DNA of 64,000 nt, taken from Acidobacterium capsulatum ATCC 51196. Lineage in GTDB: Bacteria > Acidobacteriota > Terriglobia > Terriglobales > Acidobacteriaceae. The notes beneath the pieces are model-generated. The model made no database searches and was not told where the DNA came from. It saw nothing but the letters and a program-made list of their open reading frames with translations. The DNA lies in contig NC_012483.1 in NCBI RefSeq assembly GCF_000022565.1, positions 3,162,001 through 3,226,000 on the forward strand. Direction: 5' to 3'. Numbering within the stretch: the first letter of the stretch is position 1; each line of letters begins with the position of its first letter. Both the position numbers and the translations under genes were made by a program. Below are positions 10,252-20,132 of this stretch, in pieces.

Positions 10252-12114
10252 ATGCCTGCAAACGCGGCTACAGCTAATGACGATGTAAGGCCTGAGAAGG
10301 AGCCGCCGCAAAGCCATGGCAGCGCGTGGAGAGATCGATTGCATGCGCTGCGGAATGTACCCCCGGTGTTGCGAGTCGTTTGGGATTCCGGGCCTTCTGT
10401 CGTGTTCTGGAATATTGCCACTCGCATCGTAGTCGCTTTTTTGCCGGTTGCGATCGGAATCATCGCACGCTACATCATTGACGGTGTCAACCGCATCCGG
10501 ATGCACAAAGCGCTACCGCAGCACTTCTGGTGGCTGGTCATTGCGGAGATGGGCCTGGCGGTGATCGCCGGAATGCTGGCACGAACGGTCGATTACCTTG
10601 ACAACCTGCTGGCCGACCGGTACACGCACCACGTGAGCGTCGAGGTGATGCGGCAGGCGGCCGCGCTGGATGTGACGGTCTATGAGGACCCGGTGTTCTA
10701 TGACCGTCTGGAGCGGGCGAGGGTGCAGGCGACCGACCGGCTGGCGATGATTCAGCAGATGGGCCGCCTGATTCAGCAGACGGTAACGGCGATTGCCTTC
10801 TCCGCCATTCTGGTGAAGTATTCGCCGTTGCTGCTTTTCCTTCTCGTTGCGGGCGTGGTGCCAGCATTTCTGGGAGAAAGCCACTTTGCTTTTCTGACTT
10901 ATGCGAAAAACTTTGGCCAGACGACGCGACGCCGCCAGATGGATTATCTGCGCCAGGTGGGCGGTAGTAAGGAGGCAGCCAAAGAGTTGAAGCTCTTTCG
11001 CTTGAGCGGTTATTTGACAGACCGCTTCACCCAGCTCTCACACGGAATCTACAAGGAGAATGTCGCGCTCAACCGACGCCGGCTTTTCTGGGGTGGCTTG
11101 CTTTCAGTATTGAGTGAGCTGGGCTATTACGGGGCCTATGCGCTGAGTATCTTTCGGACGATCCGCGGCCAATACACCATTGGCGATCTGACGCTGATTA
11201 CTACTGCGATCATGCAGGCGATGAGCAATATTCAGCAGGCTTTTTCCACGGCATCAGGGGTGGCCGATCAGGCGCTCTTCCTGACTGACTTGCTGGCGTT
11301 TTTTGAGATGAAGCCGCGGGTAGAGTCGAAGCCCAATGCTCTTCGCGTGCCACGGCCCATTCGACGGGGATTTGAGTTTCGCAATGTCTCATTTTCCTAC
11401 CCCGGAGCGGAACGGCGAGTATTGAGCAACTTTAATTTCACGCTGGCTCCCGGCGAGCGAGTGGCGCTCATTGGAGAAAACGGCCAGGGCAAAACCACAG
11501 TCGTGAAGCTGATTACTCGTCTGTATGACCCGACTGAAGGGCAGATTCTTCTCGATGGCGTAGACCTGCGCGATTACAGTCTTGAAGACTTGCATGGTGA
11601 AATCGGCGTGATCTTTCAGGACTTTATGCGCTACGAGATGACGGCCCGGGAAAACATTGCGGTGGGCCGCATCGAGATTCCCCATGGTCCTGAAGAAATT
11701 GAGTATGCCGCAAACAAAAGTCTTGCCAGCGGAGTGATTCGCAAGCTGGAGCAAGGCTATGACCAGATGCTGGGCCGCCGCTTTGAAGGCGGCGTAGACC
11801 TGTCAGGCGGGGAATGGCAAAAGATGGCATTGGCCCGGGCCTATTTGCGCGATGCTCAGTTACTTATTCTGGACGAGCCTACTGCTGCCCTCGATGCTCG
11901 TAGCGAGTTTGAGGTGTTTGAGCGCTTTTCTGAATTAACCCAGGACAAGATGGCCCTGCTCATTTCACATCGCTTCTCCACCGTTCGCATGGCTGACCGG
12001 ATTGTCGTGCTTGAAGGCGGTCAACTGGTGGAAGAGGGGAACCATGATGCGCTGATGGCGTTGAATGGCCGTTATGCAGCGATGTTTGAAATGCAGGCCT
12101 CCAGCTACCGGTGA
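10252..12114 (+). CDS. ABC exporter, fused permease-ATPase (possible beta-glucan exporter)
   Basis: A 620-residue half-size ABC exporter: a six-helix membrane domain (about residues 60-340) and a C-terminal ATPase domain. Visible nucleotide-binding motifs are Walker A GENGQGKTT (near residue 409), the signature LSGGEWQKMALARA (about 517), Walker B LLILDEPTAALD (about 538) and the H-loop LLISHRFST. It would act as a homodimer in the inner membrane. ATG at 10252 has an AGGAG site. Its stop is 4 nt before the ATG of a GT84 glucan-synthase-like gene, so the two are almost certainly coexpressed. In rhizobia the NdvA/ChvA exporter moves the glucan made by NdvB/ChvB; the same role is inferred here from context only. 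Confidence 0.85.
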   Translation: MPANAATANDDVRPEKEPPQSHGSAWRDRLHALRNVPPVLRVVWDSGPSVVFWNIATRIVVAFLPVAIGIIARYIIDGVNRIRMHKALPQHFWWLVIAEMGLAVIAGMLARTVDYLDNLLADRYTHHVSVEVMRQAAALDVTVYEDPVFYDRLERARVQATDRLAMIQQMGRLIQQTVTAIAFSAILVKYSPLLLFLLVAGVVPAFLGESHFAFLTYAKNFGQTTRRRQMDYLRQVGGSKEAAKELKLFRLSGYLTDRFTQLSHGIYKENVALNRRRLFWGGLLSVLSELGYYGAYALSIFRTIRGQYTIGDLTLITTAIMQAMSNIQQAFSTASGVADQALFLTDLLAFFEMKPRVESKPNALRVPRPIRRGFEFRNVSFSYPGAERRVLSNFNFTLAPGERVALIGENGQGKTTVVKLITRLYDPTEGQILLDGVDLRDYSLEDLHGEIGVIFQDFMRYEMTARENIAVGRIEIPHGPEEIEYAANKSLASGVIRKLEQGYDQMLGRRFEGGVDLSGGEWQKMALARAYLRDAQLLILDEPTAALDARSEFEVFERFSELTQDKMALLISHRFSTVRMADRIVVLEGGQLVEEGNHDALMALNGRYAAMFEMQASSYR

Positions 12115-12118
12115 GGAT

Positions 12119-15100
12119 ATGACACAGCCAGTGAACAGGTTTGAGTATGAGTCAAGTGCAGAGGTGCAGCACTTGCGCGACGCCGTACGGATTGCGGCAG
12201 GCTGGGATGTGGTGCATCGCCCGGAAGGGCCTGAAGGCATTTCTGCGCGCATGGATGCAGTCCGCCGGCAACTTGAAGAGGTTGAAAAGCAACTGAATCG
12301 ATGGAATCAGTCGCAAACGGTCAACGACGAACCGGCTGTGCCGCATCATGTTGCGCTGCTTGAAATCCTCAGAAATTCACGGCTCCTTCGTTCTGTGCTC
12401 AAGGAGATCAGGGGGCGGGTCAGGCAGATCGCTCTGTTGCCCCGAGTTGTGATGCCGGCGCAAAGAGAAGAGCCGCGCATGGCTCGTGCGGCGGAGTTAT
12501 ATCTTCATGCGGTGCACAGTGTTTATTCTCCAACGACGTTCTGTGTCTTTCTGGAGGAATTGCAGAAATATGACCCGCTGAATATAGATGAGTTTTGGAA
12601 CACTTCGGTATTTCTGCAGTTCGTGCTGCTCGAAGCCCTACTGGATGAAGCGAGCAAGTTGCTGCGTTCGCCAGATACCGTGGAGGCGCCGAGAACGGAA
12701 ACTTTCATCAAGAGTCTGCGGGAGGTCTCTCAGTCCGATTGGCCCTCTTTGCTTGAGCCCTTGATTCTCTGTGATGGCACCCTGAGACAGGACCCGGCGG
12801 AAGCTTATGCGCGGATGGATTTTGCAAGCCGGGAACGGTACCGCCAGCGCGTTGCGTATCTTTCCCGGCATTCCGACTGCACTGAGCTGCAGGTAGCCCA
12901 TGCTGCAATCGAATTGAGCAGGGATGGTGCGCTTCGTGCGTCGGGCGACGCACGCATGCAGCAACGTTATCAGCATGTCGGCTTCTATCTGCTGGACAAA
13001 GGATTTCCGGATCTTGGCCGCCGCGTCGGGTTTCATCCTCCGGTCATGGAGCGGATGCGGATGTGGGTGCAGCGCAATGCTGAGGACTTCTATATCGGCG
13101 GCGTGCTCGTGCTTTCCCTGTTGCTCGTTGGCCTCCTGATTCTTCCTCTCGTGCAGCATGCATTCTGGTTTGGCGGCCTGATCATCGCGTTATTACTTTT
13201 GGCGCTGCCAGCTAGCCAGGATGGCGTGGAACTGATGAACCTGGCCGTGACCACCCTGTTTTCACCAAATCGCCTGGCGAGAATGGATTTCAGCAGCGGG
13301 ATTCCAGACAGTTGCATCACGCTTGTGACTGTGCCGTCGCTCTTGCTCAACGAATCACAGGTGCGCGATTTGGTGAAGGACCTGGAAATTCGCTTTCTGG
13401 CAAATCGGGATGCCAATCTTCATTTTGCCCTTCTTACTGACTTGCCTGATTCAGTCACCGCGCCGCGAGGGAATGACAGCGACCCGCTGGTTGAACTTGC
13501 CGTGCAGTTGATCGATGGACTGAATACGCGTTATGCATCGCTCAATCGCGGCTCATTTCTGTTGCTTCATCGCCACCGGGTCTTTAATCGCCGGCAAGGA
13601 GTATGGATGGGATGGGAGCGTAAACGCGGCAAACTTCTCGAACTGAACAATCTTCTGATCGAAGGCCGGGATGCGTTTCCGGTAAAGGCCGGCCCAGTGG
13701 AAGTGTTGCAGCGGGTGCGATACATATTGACTCTCGATGCCGACACGCAGTTGCCCTTCGGAACGGCAGCGGCCCTTGTAGGCGCAATGGCTCATCCTCT
13801 GAATCAGGCAGTGATTGATCCTGACCGGCGCATTGTGACAGAAGGTTATGGGATTTTACAGCCGCGTATCGGCATTACGGTGCGTTCCGCTTCGCGTTCT
13901 CGCCTTGCAGGAATCTACTCTGGGCAGACAGGTCTTGATATTTATTCGCGCGCTGTTTCTGACGCCTATCAGGACCTCTTTGGAGAAGGAATTTTTACAG
14001 GGAAGGGCCTCTATGAGGTCGCCACTTTCCACACCGTACTCAATCATCGCTTCCCGAAGAATGCGCTGCTCAGCCACGATTTGATTGAGGGCGCATATGC
14101 GCGTGCCGGGCTGGTAAGCGACCTGGAACTGATTGACGACTACCCATCTCATTACAGCGCTTACAGCCGCAGAAAGCACCGCTGGGTACGAGGAGATTGG
14201 CAGATTGCTCCCTGGATGTTCGCGCGGGTACCCGATGAGAACGGACATTGGGTCGCAAATCCTATCTCAAGCCTTTCCGGGTGGAAGATCTTCGACAATT
14301 TGCGGCGATCATTAGTCGAGCCTTTTTTGTTCCTTCTATTTCTTGCGGGATGGCTCGGGCTTCCCGGAGACCCGTTGTACTGGACTCTTCTTCCGGCCGG
14401 GCTCCTGCTCCTGCCTTATGCCGCTCAGCTTCTGGTGGCGCTTATCCGAATTCTGCAGTCGGAGGTTAAGCGCGGTACAGGCGATGCCTGGGCTGGGTTC
14501 GCACGCGGTCTTTCCGTCGTGATCCTTACCATTGCTTTTCTGCCGCATCAGATGTTGCTTTCGATGGATGCCATCGTGCGGTCTTTTGTACGCCGCTGGA
14601 TCACAGGGGAGCATCTTCTGGAATGGGAGACAGCAGCTCAGTCGGAATCCTCTTCTTTGCGGCAGACGCCAGTGGATCGCTATCTCGTATGGATGCCGCT
14701 CGTTGCGATTGGCCTGGGAGTTTTGATTTACTTTGCGGCGGCAAATCATCGGGCTATCTGGTATGCATTGCCGGTCTTGATTCTTTGGGGGCTGTCGAGT
14801 GGACTCACCTCATGGCTGAATCGCAATCCACGGGAACAGCAACAGATAAGCGATGGAGAGCGAGCATATCTGTATCTGCACGCGCTGCGGATATGGAGAT
14901 ACTTCCATCAATTTGGCCGGGAAAATCATAACTACCTTATTCCAGACAACGTGGAAGAGGATGGTTTGCAGGAAGCTGCCCGTGTTTCGCCGACCAATGT
15001 TGGTCTGTTGCTCAACTCCAGGCAGGCGGCTTGTGAGTTCGGCTTCATCACGGTGCCGGAGTTTGTTGCGCTGACACAACGCAGCCTGGCGACTATCGAT

Positions 15101-16597
15101 CAGATGGAGAAATATCGAGGGCATCTTTACAACTGGTATGACACGCAGACGCTGAGTCCTCTGGAGGCGCAACCGTTTATTTCTTCTGTCGATAGCGGTA
15201 ACCTGCTGGCGTCGCTTTATACTCTCCGCTCGGGCGCGGTGGAGTGTCTTCAGCGTCCGGTTCTGCGAAAAGAGCTACTCGCCTCGATAGATGCACACTG
15301 GCAGTTGATGAAGGATGAGAAGGATGCCCGTGTTGTGAATGTTTCACCTCCTCCGAGAAGCTCTGACTGGACGGATTGGCTGCATTGGCTGCCGCGAGCG
15401 GAGGCGGCTTTTGCGGAAGCGCAGAGCTCCATGGATCATTCAGCGGGAGCAAGCTGGTGGTTCACTGAAGCTTATCGGCGGGTGCTGGCGCTGAAGAGCT
15501 TGTTTACCGACTACTTCCCATGGCTTTTGCCACAATTTCAACCCATACTTGCAGATCTCTCCTGGAGTGCGTCGGAAGATGTATTTGATCTTTCGGTGGA
15601 AGGAGCGTTTCTGCTGGCGAAGGAGTTGGAGACGAAGATCGGGGAAGAGTTGAGTCAGGAAGGGGCGCAGCCGCTGCAGACTCTCGCTCCATTGCAGGAC
15701 GCAGTGAAACTGGCGTGTGACAACCTGCGTTCTGTTGGAGGAGGTTTGTTGCGTATTGCTCAGGACGCGGAGCGGCTTGCGAATGCCATGGAGTTTTCAT
15801 TTCTGGCCGACCCAAACCGGAAGATACTCTCCATCGGCTTTAACGTGCGCCAGAGCAAGCTTCTTGAATCCTGTTACGACATGCTTGCATCAGAAGCCAG
15901 AATTGCAACATTTCTGGCCATTGCCCGAGGGGACCTTCCTTATTCGAGTTGGTTTAAGCTGGCCCGCGATTTCGCGAGCGCAAGCGGTCGATACTTGTTG
16001 CTCTCGTGGACGGGGACCATGTTTGAGTACATGATGCCGGCGTTGTGGATGCGCAGCTATCCGAACACTCTGTTGGCCCAAACGCAGGAATCTTGCGTAC
16101 GGGTGCAGCAGTCTTATGGCGCCGACCAGGGAATTCCGTGGGGCATTTCGGAGTCCGGCGCGGCGCAGCGTAATGACTCCGGTCATTATCACTACCACGC
16201 ATTTGGCTTACCGAAGATTGCTCTATCGATGGAAGCGAAGTCCGGTCCCGTGGTATCTCCCTACTCAACGTTTCTTGCGCTGAGCCGCGACGTGAGTGCT
16301 GCCTTGCGCAACCTGGGGCGAATGGAGGCAGCGGGCTGGACGGGTGCTTTTGGTTTCTACGAGTCCGGTGACTTCAGCGTCTCAAAGCGCAAGCCGGAAA
16401 TTGTTCGCGAGTGGATGGCTCATCATCAGGGAATGTCTCTACTCGCGACCTTGAATCTTCTTCAGCAGAATCCTGTGCAGCGCTGGTTTCATGAGAATGC
16501 GCTGATCGAATCTGCTGAACTTCTGCTGCATGAGATGGCCCCGAGTAAGACGCAAATACACGCCGAACTGGATACCTTTAACTCCGCTGCCGGATGA
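12119..16597 (+). CDS. GT84/GH189-like glucan synthase, lacking the GH94 phosphorylase domain
   Basis: A 1492-residue membrane protein resembling the N-terminal half of cyclic beta-1,2-glucan synthase (NdvB/ChvB, about 2800 aa). An N-terminal helical region precedes membrane segments near residues 324-365. The GT84 glycosyltransferase has TLDADTQ (D540, D542, sugar-nucleotide site) and the R-K-H-R-W block (R688, W689). More membrane helices lie near 731-790 and 850-895. The C-terminal part (about 990-1490, ending near WMAHHQGMSLLATLNLL) matches the glucoamylase-like transglycosylation domain. No GH94 domain follows: the frame ends with TGA and no continuation is visible downstream. ATG at 12119 is preferred over an upstream in-frame start because GAGGAT precedes it and it lies just after the exporter stop. 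Confidence 0.82.
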   Translation: MTQPVNRFEYESSAEVQHLRDAVRIAAGWDVVHRPEGPEGISARMDAVRRQLEEVEKQLNRWNQSQTVNDEPAVPHHVALLEILRNSRLLRSVLKEIRGRVRQIALLPRVVMPAQREEPRMARAAELYLHAVHSVYSPTTFCVFLEELQKYDPLNIDEFWNTSVFLQFVLLEALLDEASKLLRSPDTVEAPRTETFIKSLREVSQSDWPSLLEPLILCDGTLRQDPAEAYARMDFASRERYRQRVAYLSRHSDCTELQVAHAAIELSRDGALRASGDARMQQRYQHVGFYLLDKGFPDLGRRVGFHPPVMERMRMWVQRNAEDFYIGGVLVLSLLLVGLLILPLVQHAFWFGGLIIALLLLALPASQDGVELMNLAVTTLFSPNRLARMDFSSGIPDSCITLVTVPSLLLNESQVRDLVKDLEIRFLANRDANLHFALLTDLPDSVTAPRGNDSDPLVELAVQLIDGLNTRYASLNRGSFLLLHRHRVFNRRQGVWMGWERKRGKLLELNNLLIEGRDAFPVKAGPVEVLQRVRYILTLDADTQLPFGTAAALVGAMAHPLNQAVIDPDRRIVTEGYGILQPRIGITVRSASRSRLAGIYSGQTGLDIYSRAVSDAYQDLFGEGIFTGKGLYEVATFHTVLNHRFPKNALLSHDLIEGAYARAGLVSDLELIDDYPSHYSAYSRRKHRWVRGDWQIAPWMFARVPDENGHWVANPISSLSGWKIFDNLRRSLVEPFLFLLFLAGWLGLPGDPLYWTLLPAGLLLLPYAAQLLVALIRILQSEVKRGTGDAWAGFARGLSVVILTIAFLPHQMLLSMDAIVRSFVRRWITGEHLLEWETAAQSESSSLRQTPVDRYLVWMPLVAIGLGVLIYFAAANHRAIWYALPVLILWGLSSGLTSWLNRNPREQQQISDGERAYLYLHALRIWRYFHQFGRENHNYLIPDNVEEDGLQEAARVSPTNVGLLLNSRQAACEFGFITVPEFVALTQRSLATIDQMEKYRGHLYNWYDTQTLSPLEAQPFISSVDSGNLLASLYTLRSGAVECLQRPVLRKELLASIDAHWQLMKDEKDARVVNVSPPPRSSDWTDWLHWLPRAEAAFAEAQSSMDHSAGASWWFTEAYRRVLALKSLFTDYFPWLLPQFQPILADLSWSASEDVFDLSVEGAFLLAKELETKIGEELSQEGAQPLQTLAPLQDAVKLACDNLRSVGGGLLRIAQDAERLANAMEFSFLADPNRKILSIGFNVRQSKLLESCYDMLASEARIATFLAIARGDLPYSSWFKLARDFASASGRYLLLSWTGTMFEYMMPALWMRSYPNTLLAQTQESCVRVQQSYGADQGIPWGISESGAAQRNDSGHYHYHAFGLPKIALSMEAKSGPVVSPYSTFLALSRDVSAALRNLGRMEAAGWTGAFGFYESGDFSVSKRKPEIVREWMAHHQGMSLLATLNLLQQNPVQRWFHENALIESAELLLHEMAPSKTQIHAELDTFNSAAG

Positions 16598-17014
16598 GCG
16601 CCATTGCTTCACGCTGCAAGAAGCACTGGCCACTGACGTGAAGGTGAAGAACACTCCCTGTGCGAGCCCGTCGTGATTACTTTTTTGCTCGTGGCCGGCT
16701 TACAGGGCAAGTTCTGTGCCGGTTGAGATGAGACAGACCAGTCTTGCTATCTCAGGCCCTTGAGATTTTTGGGGATATGGAGGGAGCCACTGTGGCTTCG
16801 CCGGCAGAAACATGAATAATTCATGAAGACTTTGTGACTTTCGCGGCATCTGTATTGGTTGTGCTCCGTCGTCTTGTAGGCGCGGCGGGGCAGTTGTTGT
16901 TTATCCAAGCAAGCCTGGCGGAAGCCGGAGTGTTTTTCTACATTCTGCTCTCTACTGACCGGCAGCTTATCTGAAATCGAAACAAGTATTGGAACAACTG
17001 CGGTCATTCGAGGC
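16598..17014. other. Intergenic region without a recognised gene
   Basis: About 417 nt between the glucan-synthase-like gene and the next plus-strand gene. No open frame with coding character and no T-rich terminator was seen. The only structure is a short perfect inverted repeat, CATGAAT-A-ATTCATG, at 16811-16825; a 7-bp repeat of this kind is expected by chance in a window of this size. Confidence 0.5.
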
Positions 17015-18202
17015 ATGGAATCAATGGAATGGATGGATTACGAGCGTTTTGGACGTTCGAATGCTCCTGCTGTATCTGCCAGCCCGGCTCTCAAGCTGGC
17101 AAATCGGGAGGGGACGGCTCTTTCCGGGGCAGTTTTCGGCACCGGGAGCAGATTTTCAAGGTTTGATCGCTTTTACCCTTTCTCCGGGTGCAGCTTGTGG
17201 CAGCGGATTCTATGGCTGCTGGTATTTTCGGCCGCAGTAGCGGCATCTGCATTTGCTCAACCCATACAGGCTCCAGCGGCGCAGCCGGGGAACATCAGCG
17301 GCACGGTCACGGATGCCGAAGGGGATGTGATTGCAGATGCAACCGTGACCTTGCAAGCGCCCGGGGGGCAGGCCCCGGTTGTGGTGAAGGCAAATGACTA
17401 TGGTGGTTTTGCTTTCAACAATGTGCCCGCTGGCGGACCCTATCACGTTCAAATTGCCGCGCCGGGATGTATCCCGTGGACGTCTCCAGCTTTCTCGCTG
17501 CAGCCAGGGCAGTTCCTGACGGTCAAGCAGATTGCGGTGCAAATCTCTGGCGGCACGACCTCTATCGTCGTCAAGCCAGCAGAAACGCCGCTTCAACTTG
17601 CCACCGAACAGGTCAAGCAGGAAGAAAAGCAGCGCGTGTTCGGCGTCATCCCTAATTTTTATGTGAGCTATGATCCTCATGCTGCTCCGCTGACCACCAA
17701 GCTCAAATACAAGCTGGCACTTCGTACAACGGTTGACCCGGTCACTGTGGTCGGGGCCGCTTTTCTGGCTGCGGTGCAGCAGGCGGGCGACACGCCGAAC
17801 TACCAGCAGGGCTGGGATGGATATGCCCAGCGCTTTGGAGCCGATTACACCGATGGGTTCACCGATGTCATGCTGGGTGGTGCAATCCTGCCGTCGCTGC
17901 TGCACCAGGATCCCCGCTATTTCTATCAGGGGACCGGCAGTGTGCGCTCGCGCCTCTTTCACGCGCTCATGAGCCCATTCTTTTGCCGGGGTGACAACGG
18001 CAAAACGGAGTTCAACTACTCCAGCATCGGCGGCGATCTGGGCTCAGGTGCAATCTCAAATCTCTACTATCCGAAATCAAATCGCGGTGTCTCGGTGACG
18101 ATCAGCAACACGCTCATCACCACTGCGGGGCGAATGGTCAGCGCCACCGTTCAGGAATTTGTGCTCAAAAAGCTGACCACCAACTCTGGCCCCAGCCACT
18201 AA
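17015..18202 (+). CDS. Exported protein with carboxypeptidase-regulatory-like domain
   Basis: Hypothetical 395-residue protein. A long N-terminal stretch precedes a hydrophobic export signal (LWQRILWLLVFSAAVAASAFAQ, about residues 62-82). Next comes a CarboxypepD_reg-like beta sandwich (GNISGTVTDAEGDVIADATVTLQAPGG ... FNNVPAGGPYHVQI, about 93-155), a fold acidobacteria often place at the N-terminus of outer-membrane proteins. The rest (about 205-395) has no family I can name; it contains GWDGYAQRFGADYTDGFTDVMLGGAILPSLLHQDPRYFYQGTG and no TonB plug or barrel signature. The start is uncertain: ATG at 17015 leaves an unusually long segment before the signal, and a TTG next to LWQRI would give a normal one. 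A terminator hairpin follows at 18300. Confidence 0.7.
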   Translation: MESMEWMDYERFGRSNAPAVSASPALKLANREGTALSGAVFGTGSRFSRFDRFYPFSGCSLWQRILWLLVFSAAVAASAFAQPIQAPAAQPGNISGTVTDAEGDVIADATVTLQAPGGQAPVVVKANDYGGFAFNNVPAGGPYHVQIAAPGCIPWTSPAFSLQPGQFLTVKQIAVQISGGTTSIVVKPAETPLQLATEQVKQEEKQRVFGVIPNFYVSYDPHAAPLTTKLKYKLALRTTVDPVTVVGAAFLAAVQQAGDTPNYQQGWDGYAQRFGADYTDGFTDVMLGGAILPSLLHQDPRYFYQGTGSVRSRLFHALMSPFFCRGDNGKTEFNYSSIGGDLGSGAISNLYYPKSNRGVSVTISNTLITTAGRMVSATVQEFVLKKLTTNSGPSH

Positions 18203-18299
18203 AGTATTTCTGCGAAGCTGCTCGCTACTGCAGTGATGGCAGTCCCCATTGTTTTCTCGGGTGTCAGCCCGGGCGCAGACAGGCAGAGGCCGGAAAGAT

Positions 18300-18335
18300 G
18301 ACTCGCCGCGCATTTGGTGGGGCGGCGAGTCTTTT
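18300..18335 (+). terminator. Rho-independent terminator
   Basis: A 10-bp stem (GACTCGCCGC / GCGGCGAGTC) with a 12-nt loop is followed by TTTT. It would end the plus-strand transcript of the carboxypeptidase-regulatory-domain gene and lies just before the 3' end of the convergent dehydrogenase gene. Confidence 0.7.
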
Positions 18336-18341
18336 CAGCTA

Positions 18342-19949
18342 CTATGCCATCACGGCATCCCTGGTCCAATTTCCATTGATCAGACGCCAAATATCAAGAG
18401 GGTTCCCGCTCTTCAACTCGTCGGGCAGAGCTGCTTCGGGGAAGTCCTGATAGCAGACGGGCCGGGAAAACCGATAAATAGCCTGGCTGCCTACCGAGGT
18501 CCACCGGCTGTCAGATGTCGCCGGAAACGGTCCGCCATGCACCATGGCGTGGCAGACTTCCACGCCTGTCGGAAAGCCATTGAAGACAATTCTTCCGGCC
18601 CTCTGCTGCAGTGCCTCCACGAGGTCGGCGGCGGCCATCAGGTCACTCTCGGTGCCGTGCAATGAGGCCGTGAGCTGGCCTTCCATGGCCCGTGCCAGAG
18701 CAAGCAGTTGCTCGCGGTCGGCATATCGCACCACCAGTGTGCTCGGTCCGAAAACTTCGTGAGCCAGCTCAGGACTCTTGAGCAGCGCATCGCCGGTGGT
18801 TTGAAGCAGTGCAGGCACGGCAGAGGCTCCGTTGCTGTTCGAGGGCTGCGCTGCTTCGGCCAGCACCTGAACCTGATCATGTGCTTTGTGCTGGTTGAGC
18901 CGCGTGTGAAAGCTGCCGCAGATGCCCGGTGTCAGCATGACTGCCGCAGCGCCCTCTGCCGTGCGCTTTGTAAGCTCTGCCACGAATGTGTCGGCGGAGC
19001 TGTCCGCAGGCAAGAAAACCAGTCCGGGTTTGGTGCAGAACTGTCCCACGCCCAAGGTGAAGGACTCGTACAGGCCCGCCGCAATCTGTGTTCCGCGCTC
19101 CGCAAGAGCTTCAGGCAGTACGACCAGCGGATTGCTGCTGCTCATTTCGGTAAAGCAAGGGATCGGATCGGGCCGTTCCGCTGCCAGCCGCATCAGGGCC
19201 TTGCCGGCGGCGAGCGATCCGGTGAATCCTACAGCCTTGACCCATGGATGCTGAACCAGTGCTGTTGCTACTTCCACTCCAGCGTCGAACAGCAGCGAGA
19301 AAACTCCCGCAGGCAGACCGCACGTGTGGACGCTGCCGGCGATGATGCGGCCCACAATCTCGCTGGTGCCGGGATGCGCGGGATGAGCCTTGACCAGCAC
19401 TGGATTGCCGGCTGCGAAAGCGGATGCCGTGTCTCCACCGGCAACCGAAAACGCGAGTGGAAAATTGCTGGCTCCGAAAACCACCACCGGCCCCAGCGGC
19501 CGCAGCATGGAGCGGATGTCGGCGCGGGGCAGCGGCTTGCGATCAGGCTGTGCGGGATCGATGCGCGCCTGTACCCATGATCCTTCTTCAGCGACCTGCG
19601 CAAACAAACGCAACTGATTTGTGGTGCGTGCCAGTTCGCCCTGCAGGCGCTTGAGAGGGAGCGCTGATTCCAGGTGCGCGCGCGCCACCAGTTCTTCGGC
19701 GGCTCCTTCGAGGCCTTCGGCAATGGACCTCAAAAAGCGCCCCTTTTCCTTGCCTGATAGCTTTCCATAGGCGGAGGCTGCATCTGCGGCCCTTTGAACG
19801 GCTGATTCCACCTGTGAGAGCGAAGCGGAAGAATAGGCAGGCTCAAGGAAGTCGCCTGTCGCGGGGTTTACCGCCCGGAAAGAAGTGGCGGAATTTGCCG
19901 GAGAAACCGTTTCCTGCCCGATGATCGAAAGTCCTGTAAGCGTGGCCAT
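18342..19949 (-). CDS. 2,5-dioxovalerate (alpha-ketoglutarate semialdehyde) dehydrogenase
   Basis: NAD(P)-dependent aldehyde dehydrogenase of 535 residues that oxidises 2-oxoglutarate semialdehyde to 2-oxoglutarate (EC 1.2.1.26), the last step of oxidative pentose, glucarate or hydroxyproline catabolism. Subfamily motifs are clear: FGASNFPLAFSVAGGDTASA, the general-base region FTEMSSSNP (E268) and the nucleophile GVGQFCTKPGLVF (C305). The end block HGGPFPATSDSRWTSVGSQA is typical of this group. ATG at 19949 with AAGG upstream is preferred over an in-frame codon further out. It is divergent from a GntR regulator, which suggests direct control, and lies next to a GH115 glucuronidase, which fits uronate or pentose use. 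Confidence 0.88.
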   Translation of the reverse strand: MATLTGLSIIGQETVSPANSATSFRAVNPATGDFLEPAYSSASLSQVESAVQRAADAASAYGKLSGKEKGRFLRSIAEGLEGAAEELVARAHLESALPLKRLQGELARTTNQLRLFAQVAEEGSWVQARIDPAQPDRKPLPRADIRSMLRPLGPVVVFGASNFPLAFSVAGGDTASAFAAGNPVLVKAHPAHPGTSEIVGRIIAGSVHTCGLPAGVFSLLFDAGVEVATALVQHPWVKAVGFTGSLAAGKALMRLAAERPDPIPCFTEMSSSNPLVVLPEALAERGTQIAAGLYESFTLGVGQFCTKPGLVFLPADSSADTFVAELTKRTAEGAAAVMLTPGICGSFHTRLNQHKAHDQVQVLAEAAQPSNSNGASAVPALLQTTGDALLKSPELAHEVFGPSTLVVRYADREQLLALARAMEGQLTASLHGTESDLMAAADLVEALQQRAGRIVFNGFPTGVEVCHAMVHGGPFPATSDSRWTSVGSQAIYRFSRPVCYQDFPEAALPDELKSGNPLDIWRLINGNWTRDAVMA

Positions 19950-20132
19950 ACCTTGGATGATAGCGGACAACGTGGCGGATTGTTTACCGCATTGAATACA
20001 TATGGAGCAGCCGGAATGCCCCATTTTTGATTTCCAGTCCGGCAGAGCGTCGATATCTCAGCAGGGAAATGTTCTGGATGGAATATGATGCGAGAGGACG
20101 GAAGGGGCAAGTGATCACCGTCTCCTAAGCTT

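Noticed and set aside
16811..16825. CATGAAT-A-ATTCATG operator
   Set aside because: A single 7-bp inverted repeat is expected by chance in 64 kb and is not placed at a promoter.
16598..17014. Frameshifted GH94 domain downstream of the glucan synthase
   Set aside because: No frame in this stretch gives GH94-like sequence, and the region is far too short for the missing 1300 residues.
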